A stretch of DNA of 64,000 nt from positions 3,534,001-3,598,000 of the forward strand of contig CM082588.2 in NCBI GenBank assembly GCA_040954595.2. The letters are read 5' to 3'. The stretch comes from Balanoglossus misakiensis. Taxonomy: Eukaryota; Hemichordata. Below, piece by piece: positions 1-17,456 of this stretch (within the stretch, counting starts at the first letter, position 1; the number at the start of each line of letters is the position of its first letter). Position numbers and translations under genes: made by a program. The notes below the pieces were generated by a model. The model was not told the DNA's origin. It worked only from the letters and a program-made list of their open reading frames with translations, and made no database searches.

Positions 1-15
1 GTATTCTTCACTCAC

Positions 16-1060
16 CAGTTCACTTTCATATCCGCAGTTTTGATTTTTCCGGTCATGGAGAATCTGATGGTGGCTTTGTTCTTGGAGCTGTTCAATGTGT
101 TTAAAGTTCTCTTCTCGTTGACTCTCAGCTGAACATCAGTGAACTCTTTACATTTGGACAACAGCAAAATCTTTCAAAGACAAACAAAAATGCAGTAAAG
201 ATATGTTCTTCATGTGAAGTGGATTTGAAGTGAAACACTGGCAGTCTTCAAGTTTGATTGATGTATTATAGAGGAGTTGTAACTACTGGTAGATCTTATT
301 TATGGCTGAGAAGCTTTCAAACCTTGATACATGTATCTTACCAGTTCATTCAAAGATGCCTGGCCACTGATGGTTTTGAATAACTTCATTGTATCATAAG
401 CAATACAGTATCTGGCCATTAGCTTCCCCAGTTCTTTGGATAAAACAAATAATATACATTTAATATGCATATCACATATTAATCACATTAGCAACATCGC
501 CGGGGGCAAGGACAATATGATGTGCAGCCCAATGTAATAATATGTAGATGTAATATTTCAGGCAAAGAGGATTTCTGTAATGATGATTGTCTCTACCTGT
601 TGGATGTAACACAGACTTTGGATCTTCAATCTTGACTAAATCAATTTCTGTCAGGGACCTTAGGTATTTACCGCACATGTCTGTAAGAGATTGCAATCTT
701 TCATGGCTTTAAACTGCCAAGTAAATGTGCTATTGGCAGGTATGATTATAATTGTTGTCCCCAGCCATCTTTTTTGGAAACTTAACAAAATGTTCATATA
801 AAATGTAATCTAAGCCTATGTGTTCTGGAGATTACTGAACTTCCGTACAACTCTTCAGAAGACTTTTGCTAGGTTTACCTGTAAGTCTCTTTTCAAGTGC
901 TTCCTTACTGAGTCCAGGAGGTATTCCATAGTATGTGGGATTCTTGACAACCCTGATGTACAGGAAAGTGGACTTCAACCATTCCAGGGCAATGTTCATG
1001 TCGGTGATTGTATGCAGGACAATCTCAGCATTCAGGTGTTCCATGATATGCACATGGAGA
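16..1060 (-). other. HFM1: HFM1 winged-helix and start of Sec63 domain
   Basis: Exons 1060-879, 680-597, 433-342 and 170-16 encode the region after the helicase lobes: [19 protein letters not shown], then helical segments such as [22 protein letters not shown], then [21 protein letters not shown] at the start of the Sec63-like domain. The order and spacing match vertebrate HFM1. The protein continues left of the window. Confidence 0.9.
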
Positions 1061-4000
1061 CTGGTTGAAAAGAAAACAGTCACAATTCCATGAATGGTAA
1101 TAGGCCAGTTACTATTGGCCTTTTTTCCTCAATATTTTTTGTATATCAACTAATACTTTTTCTTGCTTTAATCCGTACACATACTGCTAAATGCTCAGTA
1201 TTCTTCTTGTTAACGCAGCCTGCCAGTATATATCTGTATTAATATTATATTACATAAACAATTCTGATGGTTTGGTATGCGTGATCCTACCTGCTTTCAA
1301 TATTCTGTGTTCCATTTAATAGAGCTTCATACCTATCCTGCAATGAAAATTAACTCAAATGTTGTTGACGTTCTTATTAAACTCTTAAGCAAAAGTCCAG
1401 GAAAAATATTGACCAAGCTCATGATTAGTAAATGCCAAATTTGGCACTGCTATAGGATTCGAATGCATTTTTCTCTGGACCAAAGAGTATCTTCACTGAC
1501 CTTTGTCTTAGTCCTGGTCATAATGACAGCAGTAGCAGTGGTATCAAACTGTGGTCGTCCAGCTCTGCCAATCATCTGTAAGACCTGCGTCTCTGTGTAT
1601 TCGGTGTACATACCACTAACATAGTGCAGAGTGGACTTCACCACCACTAGGTGAGCGGGTAAATTTACACCCATTGCCAATGTACTGGTAGCCACTGAAA
1701 AGTCATGTTGAAGGAGAAGTAATGTCTGATGATTTTTTGTCTTTGAAAAACTGGTTTATGAGAGACAAAATGAAAATTGAGATTTTTGGAGATTATGCGA
1801 TGTCATGTCATTAGACTGCAAAACAGGCTAGACAAATTGTGCCAAGGTCTACTTACACAGGACTGGCAAATCTCCCCTCAGAAACATATTTTCAATGGTT
1901 TTCCTGTCTGATACATCCAGACCTGCATGGTGATAGCCAACTCCATTGACAACCAACTCTGAAAGCAACAATGTACATATTCACATTACTTTAAACAGTC
2001 GATACACCCTTTTCTTCTGTTGCAAAAAGGTTGTGACTACAGGGTATATGGGGTAGTTTTTAACAAAGATAAAATTAGCATTGATATAATCATGTGTTTA
2101 CCTCTAAGCTTGGAATCACGTAACATGTTGGCATTTCTTTGCAACCGCTGTCTGTGCTGGGAATTCATGATAAACCTGGCATCTTTGACCAAGGTGCTGG
2201 CAGCCTGTTGCACGCCTTTCCTGGTGGCACAGAACTGATGCAAAGAAAAGAACAACACAATTTGAAAGGTTTAAGCCACACACATATCTGGATCATTAAG
2301 TACCATCCAGATATTGTATATAAATGAAGGGCATCTACCGTATAGTGGAAATGTACATCAAATCCACATTTCTGATTAAATGAAAAATTGCAACCTACCA
2401 CAAGAGTGGGTTTCTGTTCTGAGTAAGTCTGGATAACGCCACTCAGCTTGTAGTTGAGCGACAGATCAAACTTGAACTCAGACACGTTCTCCCGGCATGG
2501 AAATCCCAGTACCACTTTTCTCAATCGCACAGGTCTGTGTGTATCATCTAGTCTGTGAGAAGTGTACAGTACAAAGTATGAGAGATCAGTTACTAGTATC
2601 ACACTATAATAGTGTGATAACTAAAATTCAAATATTGCAACTTTTCAAAGCCATTCTTATTCAGCATCTCTTTCCATAGACACCAGCAGTAGTCTGCACG
2701 CCACATTTATTTTCTTGGAGTAGCATAATAATTCACAACAATTTTATTTCACAACATATACAATAGCTTACTTGTATGTGATGGCTGCCTCATTAATCTC
2801 ACCTAACCATTCTCCTACCTGGATATCACAGAAGAAGGAAAACTGAGCTGTGAGCCATTTCATGTATTCAAACAGTGAGCATGCAGCAAAAGAAAGCATT
2901 ACATGATTTGTCCATTATCAGTAGAAATGAGCACCTACAATTATGGAAAATATTCTCGATAAGTTGACTTACATCCGTTATGTTGGGTATTGTGGCAGAT
3001 ATGGCTATGAAGCGAAGTTTGCTTGATTTCAGGACTGAAGTAGTGTTATCAGTTTGCGATGACTGCACTGTTTTCATTCTGCTGATCACTGCCTCCATGG
3101 TGGCTCCTCTGGCTTCATCATTCAATGTATGTACCTGAAGTTTGAGAAACAAATAATTCTGATCATACTTGCCCATATTGCTTAAAAAGTCATAGGTCAT
3201 TGAGAACACTAAACTATATTCCGGCGAAAAGATAAACAATTTTGCACAAGTGTTAAGGCTTGGTCTCTTCAACATGATGTCTCCCAGGCAGTGAAGTGTG
3301 GAGATTTCAATTTTGTTCAGAAATTGTTTAGATCAGCAGAATTGATTGTAACACATACCTCGTCTATCAGGAAAAGTTTAACCATCTGTACCAATGACTT
3401 GTTGTCTCTCCACTTTCTTGTCATACTGTCCCATTTTTCCTGCAGGAAGTGAACACTTACATTATATATTTTTTCATATTATAGAGGGACTGTGATTAAG
3501 ACTTAAAATTGCTCCAAGCAACTAGGGTTATAGTTCTGTATTCCAAACTAACACTTCTTACCGGGGTTGTCATAATGATGTTTGTATCTTGCAATTCAAA
3601 GTAGTCATCCCATTGAGAATCTCCAGTCAATTCTTTGCATTTCAAACCCACGGCTCCAAACTTCTGCTGCCAGTCATCACACCGTTCACTACACAATGCC
3701 TTGATAGGTGCCACTGAAAATAATATGTAGCTTGTATGTTGCAGGTAGTACATTGAACTTCATCAATATCATCAAATTGATAACCATAATAGCACTTTCA
3801 TTCTGTAAAACCTCTTAACCTTACTGTGATGTGATAGTAGGAATAACCATGTGCTTGGTTTTTGCTCATGTAAACATTCTACCAGTTATTTTGATCACAG
3901 CGTATTACAGTGTAGCAATTTCACACTTACTGTAAACTATCTTGACTTGGTTCAGACTGAACGAACCAACCTGCAACAGAAGTCTGACTATTGCCAACTC

Positions 4001-6226
4001 AAAGATGACTGTTTTACCAGATCCAGTGGGGGCACACAGTACCAGGGGCTTATCACTGTACAAAACCTGAAATGAGAGTATGTTGCAGAAAGCTTAACAA
4101 ATTCTGAAATCTGAATTGCATCAAAATGTATTTATATCTCATACTGTGATCTTAAGTACAGTGGCAATGATGACACCTAATAAAGAAATCTTATCAGTCT
4201 AAGTTTCTCTTTCAATCAAAATACATTTCCCATGATTAAGAAGCAGACAGGGTAGTGGATTAGTTTATGACTAAAAATTAAGATACTGGCTTTGAATACT
4301 TACATCATCCATCACTTTTGATTGAACTATGTTGAAGTATGGATATGCATTAAATATGGATCGGTATTTCTCAGCTGAAGGATTTGATTATGGAAAACGT
4401 AACTTGCATTTCTGCAAGAGAGAACTTTCACATGGTACACAAGACACTATGGCTATGCAAAAAAAGAACCTGTCAAATCCATGGGTAGGTAATGTCTGAG
4501 TTTTATGCTGGTAAGGATACGAACTTCAGTAATTGGTCTCAATTTTGTCACATCTCCTCTGCTTCCACCTGGAGTCACATAACCTGGAATTAAATAATAG
4601 CACATGATAGTGATGGCAATCAGCTTTTTGTAGCATGCTCAAGGGATGGTGATCTGATCATAATATTGATGATGCACAAACTAGAGGTATATTTGTAACT
4701 TATGATTATTTTAATTGAGAATGAAAATTGTAATGACAGGTTTTCAGGACTATCATCTTTCTGATAATCTGTCCCCAAGATATGTACTGATCTAAACTCA
4801 CCTGGAATAGTCAAAGGACTCGGGCTATCCAATACTGTCCTGGCGCTGGTAAAGAAACTTGATTGTTGGCCTCTAGTGTTTACGTATGTCCCAGGATCCA
4901 ACTCCAATGAAGATCGATTACTACCTGTCTGGGACATAGCAACATGCTGACTTGTGCTTGCTTGGCTCGGCTCAGGTGGTTCATCTCTAAGGGCAGGGGT
5001 TGATATATTCCCTGCTGATCGCTGACTACTGCTGGGTTTGGAGTTGTCATTACCAGACCGAATGCTCTCAGACACCTGGAGTGAAAATGTACCACTGGAT
5101 GATTTGTGAGGGGCCTGTTGACTACTGGCTTTGATCGGTGGCCTGAACAGACGTCTTCGTTTCACAGTGGTGTTACTTCTGGCAGGCTGTTGACTCGGAA
5201 CGGCAAAGGTGTCTTCTGGATCAGGAAAAAGTTCTTTCCTAATTGATCAAAAAATCAGATAATCAACAATCAATTTTGGCTTTAAAAAGCATAACTTTTA
5301 TTTCCAGAAAGCACATTTTACAATCTTGAATGTGTCATTGTTTGGCAGATTACCTTAACAAGTCTCTTCTACTTTGAGTGCTGGTGAAACCATCTTCACT
5401 ATCAAAAAGAGGAGGTGTTCCATGTTCCTCAAAGAGACCCTTGCTTGAAAACACATCTGATGATGTTTGATGTCTCTGAAAGTTGTCTTTGATGATAAGC
5501 AAAAAGAGAAAAATGTCATTAGAAAACATGCGATGACAGAGAGTAAACATCCATTGTTTGTTTTTGTTTTTGTCAGGGTATTTCAGCATGCCTGGCTTAT
5601 GAAAAAAGTTGTATAATTTATGCATGTTTTGCATAAATTTTGCATATCAATACCACTGTGCAACCTAATTGATCTGCATCTATGGCACAGAAAGTGTTTT
5701 ACTAACCACAGTAAGTGTTTTACTACCATCCTACATAAAGTTTATGTGTGTTTTGATGGTTTCTCGAAGTTCTATGTTGTTACATTGTCAGATTTCATGG
5801 AATGAAAATCATGCACTTTTGAAGAACTAACCCTGTGACTGTGTGACTGAATCACCAAAAAGTCTGTCAATCTGTGTTGAAGTCACACTTCGTTGGGATG
5901 GCAAAATAAGATCATCTGTAGATGGTGGTGGCCTATGCAAGTCAGGGCTGCCGTGCAGTGATCTGAAAATGGAATCACAGTGATAAATAATTATTTCCTG
6001 TTGTGAATGAACATCTCTTTTTACCATTGTCTAATTGTTAGCTGACTGCATGTTATTATAGACATTGTTAACCGAAATGAATATGCTGTGTGTCAATGCA
6101 CATTATTGTTATCCATACATGCAAGTCTCCCCTCTCGATGACAAATTGTACTTACATGTGAACTGGTTTTTCTGAACATTCTTCATTATACTGATCAAAG
6201 AAAATATTGTCACTGATGTCAATCAT
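16..6226 (-). CDS. HFM1: HFM1/Mer3 meiotic ATP-dependent DNA helicase, 20 exons, 3' end outside window
   Basis: HFM1 (yeast Mer3) is a nuclear Ski2-like superfamily 2 helicase that stabilises recombination intermediates for crossovers in meiosis. Exons in transcription order: 6226-6156 (coding part), 5962-5832, 5486-5354, 5238-4802, 4583-4521, 4374-4304, 4066-3931, 3713-3562, 3439-3359, 3134-2973, 2818-2772, 2552-2399, 2234-2102, 1958-1857, 1694-1501, 1337-1291, 1060-879, 680-597, 433-342 and 170-16. All junctions are GT-AG and all phases agree, giving 875 codons plus two bases. Visible motifs are Walker [13 protein letters not shown] box, [22 protein letters not shown] and [10 protein letters not shown]. 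The start is the ATG at 6226, followed by a stretch resembling the vertebrate N-terminus. The last exon ends with donor GTGAGT at 10-15, so the rest of the Sec63 domain and the C-terminal tail lie outside. Identification is from remembered family similarity, not a search. Confidence 0.95.
1291..2552 (-). other. HFM1: HFM1 RecA-like domain 2
   Basis: Exons 2552-2399, 2234-2102, 1958-1857, 1694-1501 and the 47-nt exon 1337-1291 encode lobe 2. Recognisable segments are [29 protein letters not shown], motif [14 protein letters not shown] and motif [20 protein letters not shown] with its arginine finger. The 47-nt microexon ([15 protein letters not shown]) was found from the family alignment. It has acceptor AG at 1338-1339 and donor GTAGG at 1286-1290, and it restores frame between motif VI and the winged-helix exon. 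Confidence 0.92.
2772..4374 (-). other. HFM1: HFM1 RecA-like domain 1 (ATP binding, DEVH box)
   Basis: Exons 4374-4304, 4066-3931, 3713-3562, 3439-3359, 3134-2973 and 2818-2772 encode the first helicase lobe. Walker A (APTGSGKT) is in exon 4066-3931, the motif Ia region ([14 protein letters not shown]) in 3713-3562, [13 protein letters not shown] and the first half of the DEVH box in 3439-3359, and the second half plus motif III (SATIPN) in 3134-2973. The Lys of Walker A and the Asp-Glu pair needed for ATP hydrolysis are present, so the enzyme looks catalytically intact. Confidence 0.93.
4521..6226 (-). other. HFM1: HFM1 N-terminal disordered region (five exons)
   Basis: This part encodes about 275 residues rich in Ser, Thr, Pro, Gln and Asn, with no fold visible. 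It begins [12 protein letters not shown], close in character to the short conserved start of vertebrate HFM1, and contains a basic KRRRLFRPP patch in the large 437-nt exon at 4802-5238, a plausible nuclear localisation signal. The exon at 5354-5486 was extended to the acceptor at 5487-5488 (after a long pyrimidine tract). The nearer acceptor at 5476-5477 would break the frame. The exon at 4521-4583 ends at a GTATCC donor, which yields the conserved junction TEV-PEKYRSIF; reading through to a later donor would lose that match. Confidence 0.8.
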
Positions 6227-6568
6227 TGGAGCTGTGTCCTTGCTCTGTAATTAGAAGTTTGTAAATATAAAACGATCATTATTGGGACAAAATGCCACGA
6301 TTTCGTACAAGAAGGGCAGACTGATGTTTGTGGAATGTAAGGTACATGTTGATGACATGTACACATGGCATGTGTACGTTTCAAAATGTCGTCAGTGCAA
6401 ACTCGGAAAACACGTCGAAAGTCTAAGATCTTTATAGCATGAAATACAACGATCTCGGCGTTATATGCCTATATAAACGATCGCTATTTGAAGATCGGTG
6501 TTAAATACTGAGCTCCGCTTTCGAAGCACTGCAGGGAAAATAAGGATTTTTCTCTGGATATAAACAAA

Positions 6569-6673
6569 ATGTCGTCTGTCACTATGGAAACAAATGCGAT
6601 TTCCGAGAATGCTGATCATACTACTGCTGCAATGGCATCCAGAAATGAGTGTCTACGAAACTTACCTCCTTAA
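6569..6673 (+). CDS. Tiny divergent ORF of 34 codons, uncertain
   Basis: An ATG at 6569 opens a 34-residue frame rich in Ala, Thr, Asn and Met, ending at the TAA at 6671-6673. A TATA-like tatataaac lies at about 6470-6478, roughly 95 bp upstream on the same strand. It sits antisense to the HFM1 leader, so it could mark a divergent transcript. I recognise no family and no downstream exon. Chance is the default explanation. Confidence 0.12.
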   Translation: MSSVTMETNAISENADHTTAAMASRNECLRNLPP

Positions 6674-6790
6674 GCAACTCGAAAATTTAAGATCGAATGA
6701 TATATAGTAGAACAGGCATTAGAGAAATCTCGACCTCATAGAGATGTGATCGTGTTTCATGTTTTGGAGCTGGTCGCGCGCGCGTCGTCC
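6645..6790 (-). promoter_or_regulatory. Putative HFM1 non-coding first exon and promoter
   Basis: A strong minus-strand donor (AAGGAG followed by GTAAGT, intron starting at 6665) lies 422 bp upstream of the first recognised coding exon. The frame upstream of this donor is closed by a stop, so this exon would be 5' untranslated and join the acceptor before 6244. GC-rich sequence at 6768-6800 (gcgcgcgcgtcgtcc) lies just upstream and could be the core promoter. The transcription start cannot be placed from sequence. Confidence 0.4.
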
Positions 6791-9700
6791 GCTAGACCGG
6801 AAGCGGAAGTGTGACCACAAAAACAAAACGAAAGCATGTTGTTATTAGCAATCCATGCATTTAGTAACAGTAAAACAGTGTGAAATGCGAAAACAAAGGG
6901 AAAGAGAAAGAAAAGAGAAATATGACCAACACTCAATAGATTAGAGAACAAAACAAATCCATACAGAGAAACAAACCGCTGGTGGCGCTGTCAAGCCGAT
7001 TCAATGCAGCTCTGACACCACTGGCACGTGGCATCGACACGTGGTCACTTGATGCACTGGTCAGTTGAGTAGTGTCCATCTAGTCGTGGATCTGGGACTT
7101 TCGGGGTGGTTCAGGGAGAGGGACAATCTCATTAAATCAAATGTACGTTTTGTCACTTTCGAGCTCCACCCAGCAAAAGAGGCTCTTTACAAGTTAGTTT
7201 AGCCTAGTTGTTTGTATACACTTCCACACCCTCTCACAAAGTTCAAAGCAGTTAGATTGCCCTAAGGTTATACAGAATCTCATACATAGCAGTGATTCCT
7301 TATTTTTCTGTTTTCCAGAGTACTGACAGTACTGTGTGCTTGGCAATGACAGTGTGTATGTACCCAGGGGTATGAATATCCACATACCAATCTGATCGAT
7401 CCATCATGATCCGGATGTCTACCCAGATCCGAAGAAATTCAATCGTAACAGGTATGTTTACATGTGATGACCATACATCCAGCTGTAGGAAATAGACCAT
7501 GAAACTGTAGATTGATACACACAGCAAAAATTCTGGAAACAATGGTCAAAACTCACAGCCACTGCAGTCCAAAACGTGGACATACACAGCTGCAGCTGAT
7601 GCTATGAATATGTAATGTGCCGCTGAATTATTCAAACTGAACTTATGTGGGCCCGATAAGAGAATTCTATTTTCACTTTCATGATTTCTAAAAATCTCCG
7701 AAGGGAAAACAGGTGTTTGAGTTAATTTGCACTAAGAGTATTGGTAGAGCCAGTCCTGCAACAAGCCTGAAGCTGATTGTGAATAATTCTCATTCAAGAT
7801 CATTTTGTTTGGAAAAAAGTTTCATGGACAAGATTCAGTGGGCAGCAACGATAAGTTATCGAATTGGGAATTTTGTGATGATATTTTGAAAATGCTGCAT
7901 TTTGCTTTTAACATATCCCTCAAAGTTCTAAATTTTAATTAGTTAATGGACGTGAACGAAAAAACTAGAGCACTGCTGTTTTACCCAAAGCTATCCCCTG
8001 GGTTATAAAATTTAATCTAGTGAAGAAGGGAAGGTTTTGGAGTTTCGTTATTTTTTAAAACTTTGCCCAGGGGTATAGTGAAAATTTGTCTCTCTGTCAT
8101 TCATTGACTTTCTCTGCATTGCGCTTGTTGTTTGTGAGGTATGTGCGTGTACATCTGACCACACCATGTCTTGATTTTTGAACCTCGCGGTAGCCAGAAA
8201 AACACGAAAATAAATAGTTGCGAATTTTGAAAATGTAGTTAATAGTGAAATAAGAGAATGTGAAAATTCATCTTCGTGAAACAGTCATCTCTGTTGTCAT
8301 CTCTCGTCGCAAGAATTTCCTGTTTTACAGTATGAAACACATGATTTGTGTCTTCCTAGTACAACTTGCAGCAAGTGATAGCAATTACAATACCTTATTT
8401 CTGAAATCCTATTATATATATTAAGATAATGAAATCACAACGTGAATCCCCATTTTCTCAAGTAAACCCCTCGCTGTTACCAAATCCCCGCGTCCAAATG
8501 GAAACGTTTCGCTGCTTTTGGTTGTTGATTGGATACGGAGACTAGCAGACAGGATATAGAAAGAAGCTGGTTGCTATGTGTTCAGCAGGAAACTGGCAAA
8601 TTTGGGGGGAGAGTGAACACAGCTGGAAATATGAGAGAAAAACACAAGCCTCTGGGCTTGATTACAGAGACGCGGGGTTTTAAAACAGAACACATACTCC
8701 CAACTATTTTCAGCCGGGAAAATAGCTTGGAGACGTCTCCAGCGCAGTGGGCGATCATTTCTGATAGCCTTTTCTGCAACCTTCCTGGTCATTGCTCCGT
8801 ATTAGCATGATTAAATTTCAGGTTATTTTGCGTTTTCATGTGAATATGTCATTACATTCATGCAGGATTCTGTCGTTTCCCGCGGCTAGTCGTTTATGTC
8901 AGAGAGCAAGGTAATAAATATGTCTGCTTACACATACACACACCTAAACATGGTACTCTAACAACGTTTGTGAGGCCAAAGGTTTTTTGTCTTGGTTCCT
9001 GGAATTGCATCGACCCTTTATGCCAAAAATACCCAAAAGTCTCAAGAGAACACAGTCACCATAATACTAGTAACTAGTCATCTGATTATGTAATTACCGT
9101 TCTTTATTCTTCCTTTAAACGAAGGAATATTTCTCAAAGCACATATGTGTGAAATAGCAGTGATAGAATTACATCAGAGTCGAGTATGTAGACGTTTTCG
9201 ATGGGATTGATGAAGTGGAAAGTAAATTCACAGTAAATGGCTTCATTCAATCTGTAAATATCCTTTCTTCACGACCGCACACTTAAATCAAGTAAGCAGG
9301 CAAAGCTGTCCTATTTTAACATTTATTTCTGGAAAATAAAGATTACACACATGCAGTGATTGATGCTAGTACACTTCAGGAGGATATAATATTAAATATA
9401 GTGGCAATTTCGTAACCCTTATAGAACATGCTGGTATGTATTGCAAAGAGGGAAAAACAAATCAAATCAAACCTTCGTCTACTCGCGATTTGGTCTGAAG
9501 TTATATGGGTACAAATTGGGAGGCATCTCGTGGCTTTACTGTAGCCATAAATGTTAGAACAGATAGTGAAAACACTAATATGATGCCATTTGGATTCGTT
9601 TACATTGTGCTTAAAACTGGCAGGGTAATAATGTCCGTGCAGAGAATTGCAAAGGACAGATAACGGCTTTTTGTACTATATGTGACTGGGGGTAATTTCA

Positions 9701-10590
9701 GGATGACAAATGATAGATCGTTACCCGACGTGTAGTCGCAATAAACTGGAATAGGATGTGAGCAGGATGTCTCGTGCAGTAAAACACAACGATGAGATAG
9801 TGTGCTCGAAATGAAGACTTCATCAGTTTCAAGGTCACAGAATTGGGTAATTCAGATGGTGTAAATTAATCATTACTGTTGTTGACGTTCTTCAGAAATT
9901 GAAAATATAAAATGTATGCTTTTTATACAGCTTTCCTCTGTCGATAAAGATAACTGACTGAATATTCACTGATTTTTATCGCGTGCCACCTGGGCGGTAC
10001 AAAGAACTAGCCTAGTTTCATATCCACTCGGTCGGGTCTGTCACGTCATATTGTCTGAGACGTGAGGGTCTTTAAGACTCAACAGCTCACATACTCAGGG
10101 GTCGCTATGGAACAGCTGAAGCTTTGAATCATTAATGAACCACGAATCATCGATGGGAAGCTTAGTTTAAAGGGGTTAAGTGGAAATACACGCACGCCTC
10201 AGTGGGCTACTAACATGGCACACTCATAACGCACCAGTGCGTAAACTGCACCCAAATTAGGACGTATGATGTTCTAACTTAGAAGTATTGTCTCAAAAAG
10301 GGACTTAGTGACACAGAAAAGAAACAAGACATCATTTCAGTTTTGTAGAGTAGAGATTTTGATACAATACAACAGCACAGTACAATCTACTTGGTTAATA
10401 ACAAATGACTCTAAACAACTTGGTCCATCGCAACATTAAATAATATGTGTTAGTTATTTACTGGTTTAATGACGCATTTTATTGTACGTGTTTTATGAAT
10501 ATATAATATGATCATAGCCACATATAAATATGAAAATTTGCTTACGATGGGATTTCAAAAAGATCAAATCCATACCAATGATAGAATTTA
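6791..10590. other. Intergenic spacer between HFM1 and the secretory precursor gene
   Basis: AT-rich spacer between the 5' end of HFM1 and the 3' end of the precursor gene, both on the minus strand. All frames are short (93 codons at most) and none resembles a known protein. The only structure I noted is a short imperfect inverted repeat at 7991-8078 (arms built on CTATCCCCTGGG). No RNA gene recognised. Confidence 0.6.
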
Positions 10591-10597
10591 AACAACT

Positions 10598-10603
10598 TTT
10601 ATT
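10598..10603 (-). terminator. Poly(A) signal for the precursor gene
   Basis: AATAAA on the minus strand (tttatt on plus) lies 280 nt past the stop codon, a normal 3' UTR length. It is the first canonical hexamer I see downstream of the stop. Confidence 0.5.
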
Positions 10604-10882
10604 TCGATGAAGTTTTTTGCTAGGGCATTCGCACGCGCCCTTCAGTTAGCCATGATATTTATATGATATGTCTGTTGGATTTTCTCACGAAAACCGCTTG
10701 AGTTTTCTCAAAGACACCAGAAACGAGAAGAGTCATCTTGAAGTTTCGCGAACATCTTCTGTAGAACATTTAACCCACGAGAACAACATTATGATTATTA
10801 TTATTTCAGGTCAGTGACGAAACAAACACTGACAAAAAAACGGTGAAAATTTGTAAGTCTGTCGCACCCAGGGTTAGTAATG

Positions 10883-16372
<5,490 letters not shown>

Positions 16373-17326
16373 TCTCCCAACACCTATAATGAGATAGAAA
16401 GACGAGCAGAGGTGGTTATAGGTTGAATGGCAGTGTAGGTGTATGCAAATTACCCAAATTTCCCCGCAGCGACACCGTCGGCTTATTGTGGTTGCCAGGA
16501 AGTGACGTCCTGCGTGTGACGCACATGCCTGTGTATGCAAATGACGGTACAGGGTCCCAATAGAATCAACGTGCCCCTTCAGTAATCGCTATCCCAAATT
16601 CGACCATTTTGTACGTTGTTAAATGAAAACCTCAGTCGGGAAAGGAGAAATATATGGCTATACTGTGTTCGACGCGACGGCAATTGATGGACGAATCACT
16701 TCTTTGGCGTTTAGTGCTAACTTAGGCTCCGTTTCGACTCATTAAACGGATTAGCATCGAAGACAACATTTAATCACATGAAAGGCAGGAAACTAAACGA
16801 CTTAAAACGAATGCGACACATGTTATCCTTGACCAGTTATCGTCAGCGAAGGGTGGGGCGAAGAAATGACACTTCCATGTGTGAACGCCAGTCATGAACT
16901 GTAACGTGTACAAGACACGAAAGAAATTAACTGCCTCAAGTTATGATTTATCATCAAGGCATAATTAATTCAACATTAGAGCAGTTGTTTTCTCTGCATG
17001 TTAACAGTGATTGACGAGACTTAAAGCGTAAAAGTCGCCCACATGGGACATGATTTCAGTTTCTTTGATAAACTATTTATTTCGTTATGTTAACTGACAG
17101 GTTTTCACAATTCAACTCACACCCTGTTCATGGATATTTACGCATGAGTACTTCGAAATTGATTTTTCTAGGCAAAGTGGTTTGATAGCAGTATAGATGT
17201 TATGTCCAAGAAACCAAAATAACCACAATAATGTTATGTTTACGCTTGTAGCCATTTAGAGCAGCGAAAAAGCGTGGCTTTAGAAAGCAAATAGCAGAAA
17301 AATATGCTAATATTCACACTGAATCA

Positions 17327-17456
17327 TGACAGACAGGTAGGTAGACAGGTTTACAAGTAGGCAGGCAGGGAGACAGATATAAACGAAAATGGAATAAATA
17401 AAACAGAAGAAGGACGAGAGAAGGGAAGAGAGCGGAGCAGAAAAGAAAGAAGATCA
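17327..17456. repeat. GGCA/GGTA-type and purine-rich simple sequence
   Basis: A short degenerate (CAGG/TAGG)n stretch (gacaggtaggtagacagg, then gtaggcaggcagggag) runs into a purine-rich tract of GA/AGAA units. Simple sequence only. Confidence 0.75.

Noticed and set aside
1277-1624. 115-codon plus-strand frame
   Set aside because: Shadow of HFM1 exons on the opposite strand.
2165-2602. 145-codon minus-strand frame taken as one exon
   Set aside because: It reads through HFM1 exon 2552-2399, the intron, and part of the next exon out of frame. The spliced model fits the family.
4487-4583. Longer version of the HFM1 exon using the donor near 4488
   Set aside because: A weaker GTTCTT donor would insert residues that break the conserved TEVP-KYRSIF junction. 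The donor at 4515-4520 fits frame and family.
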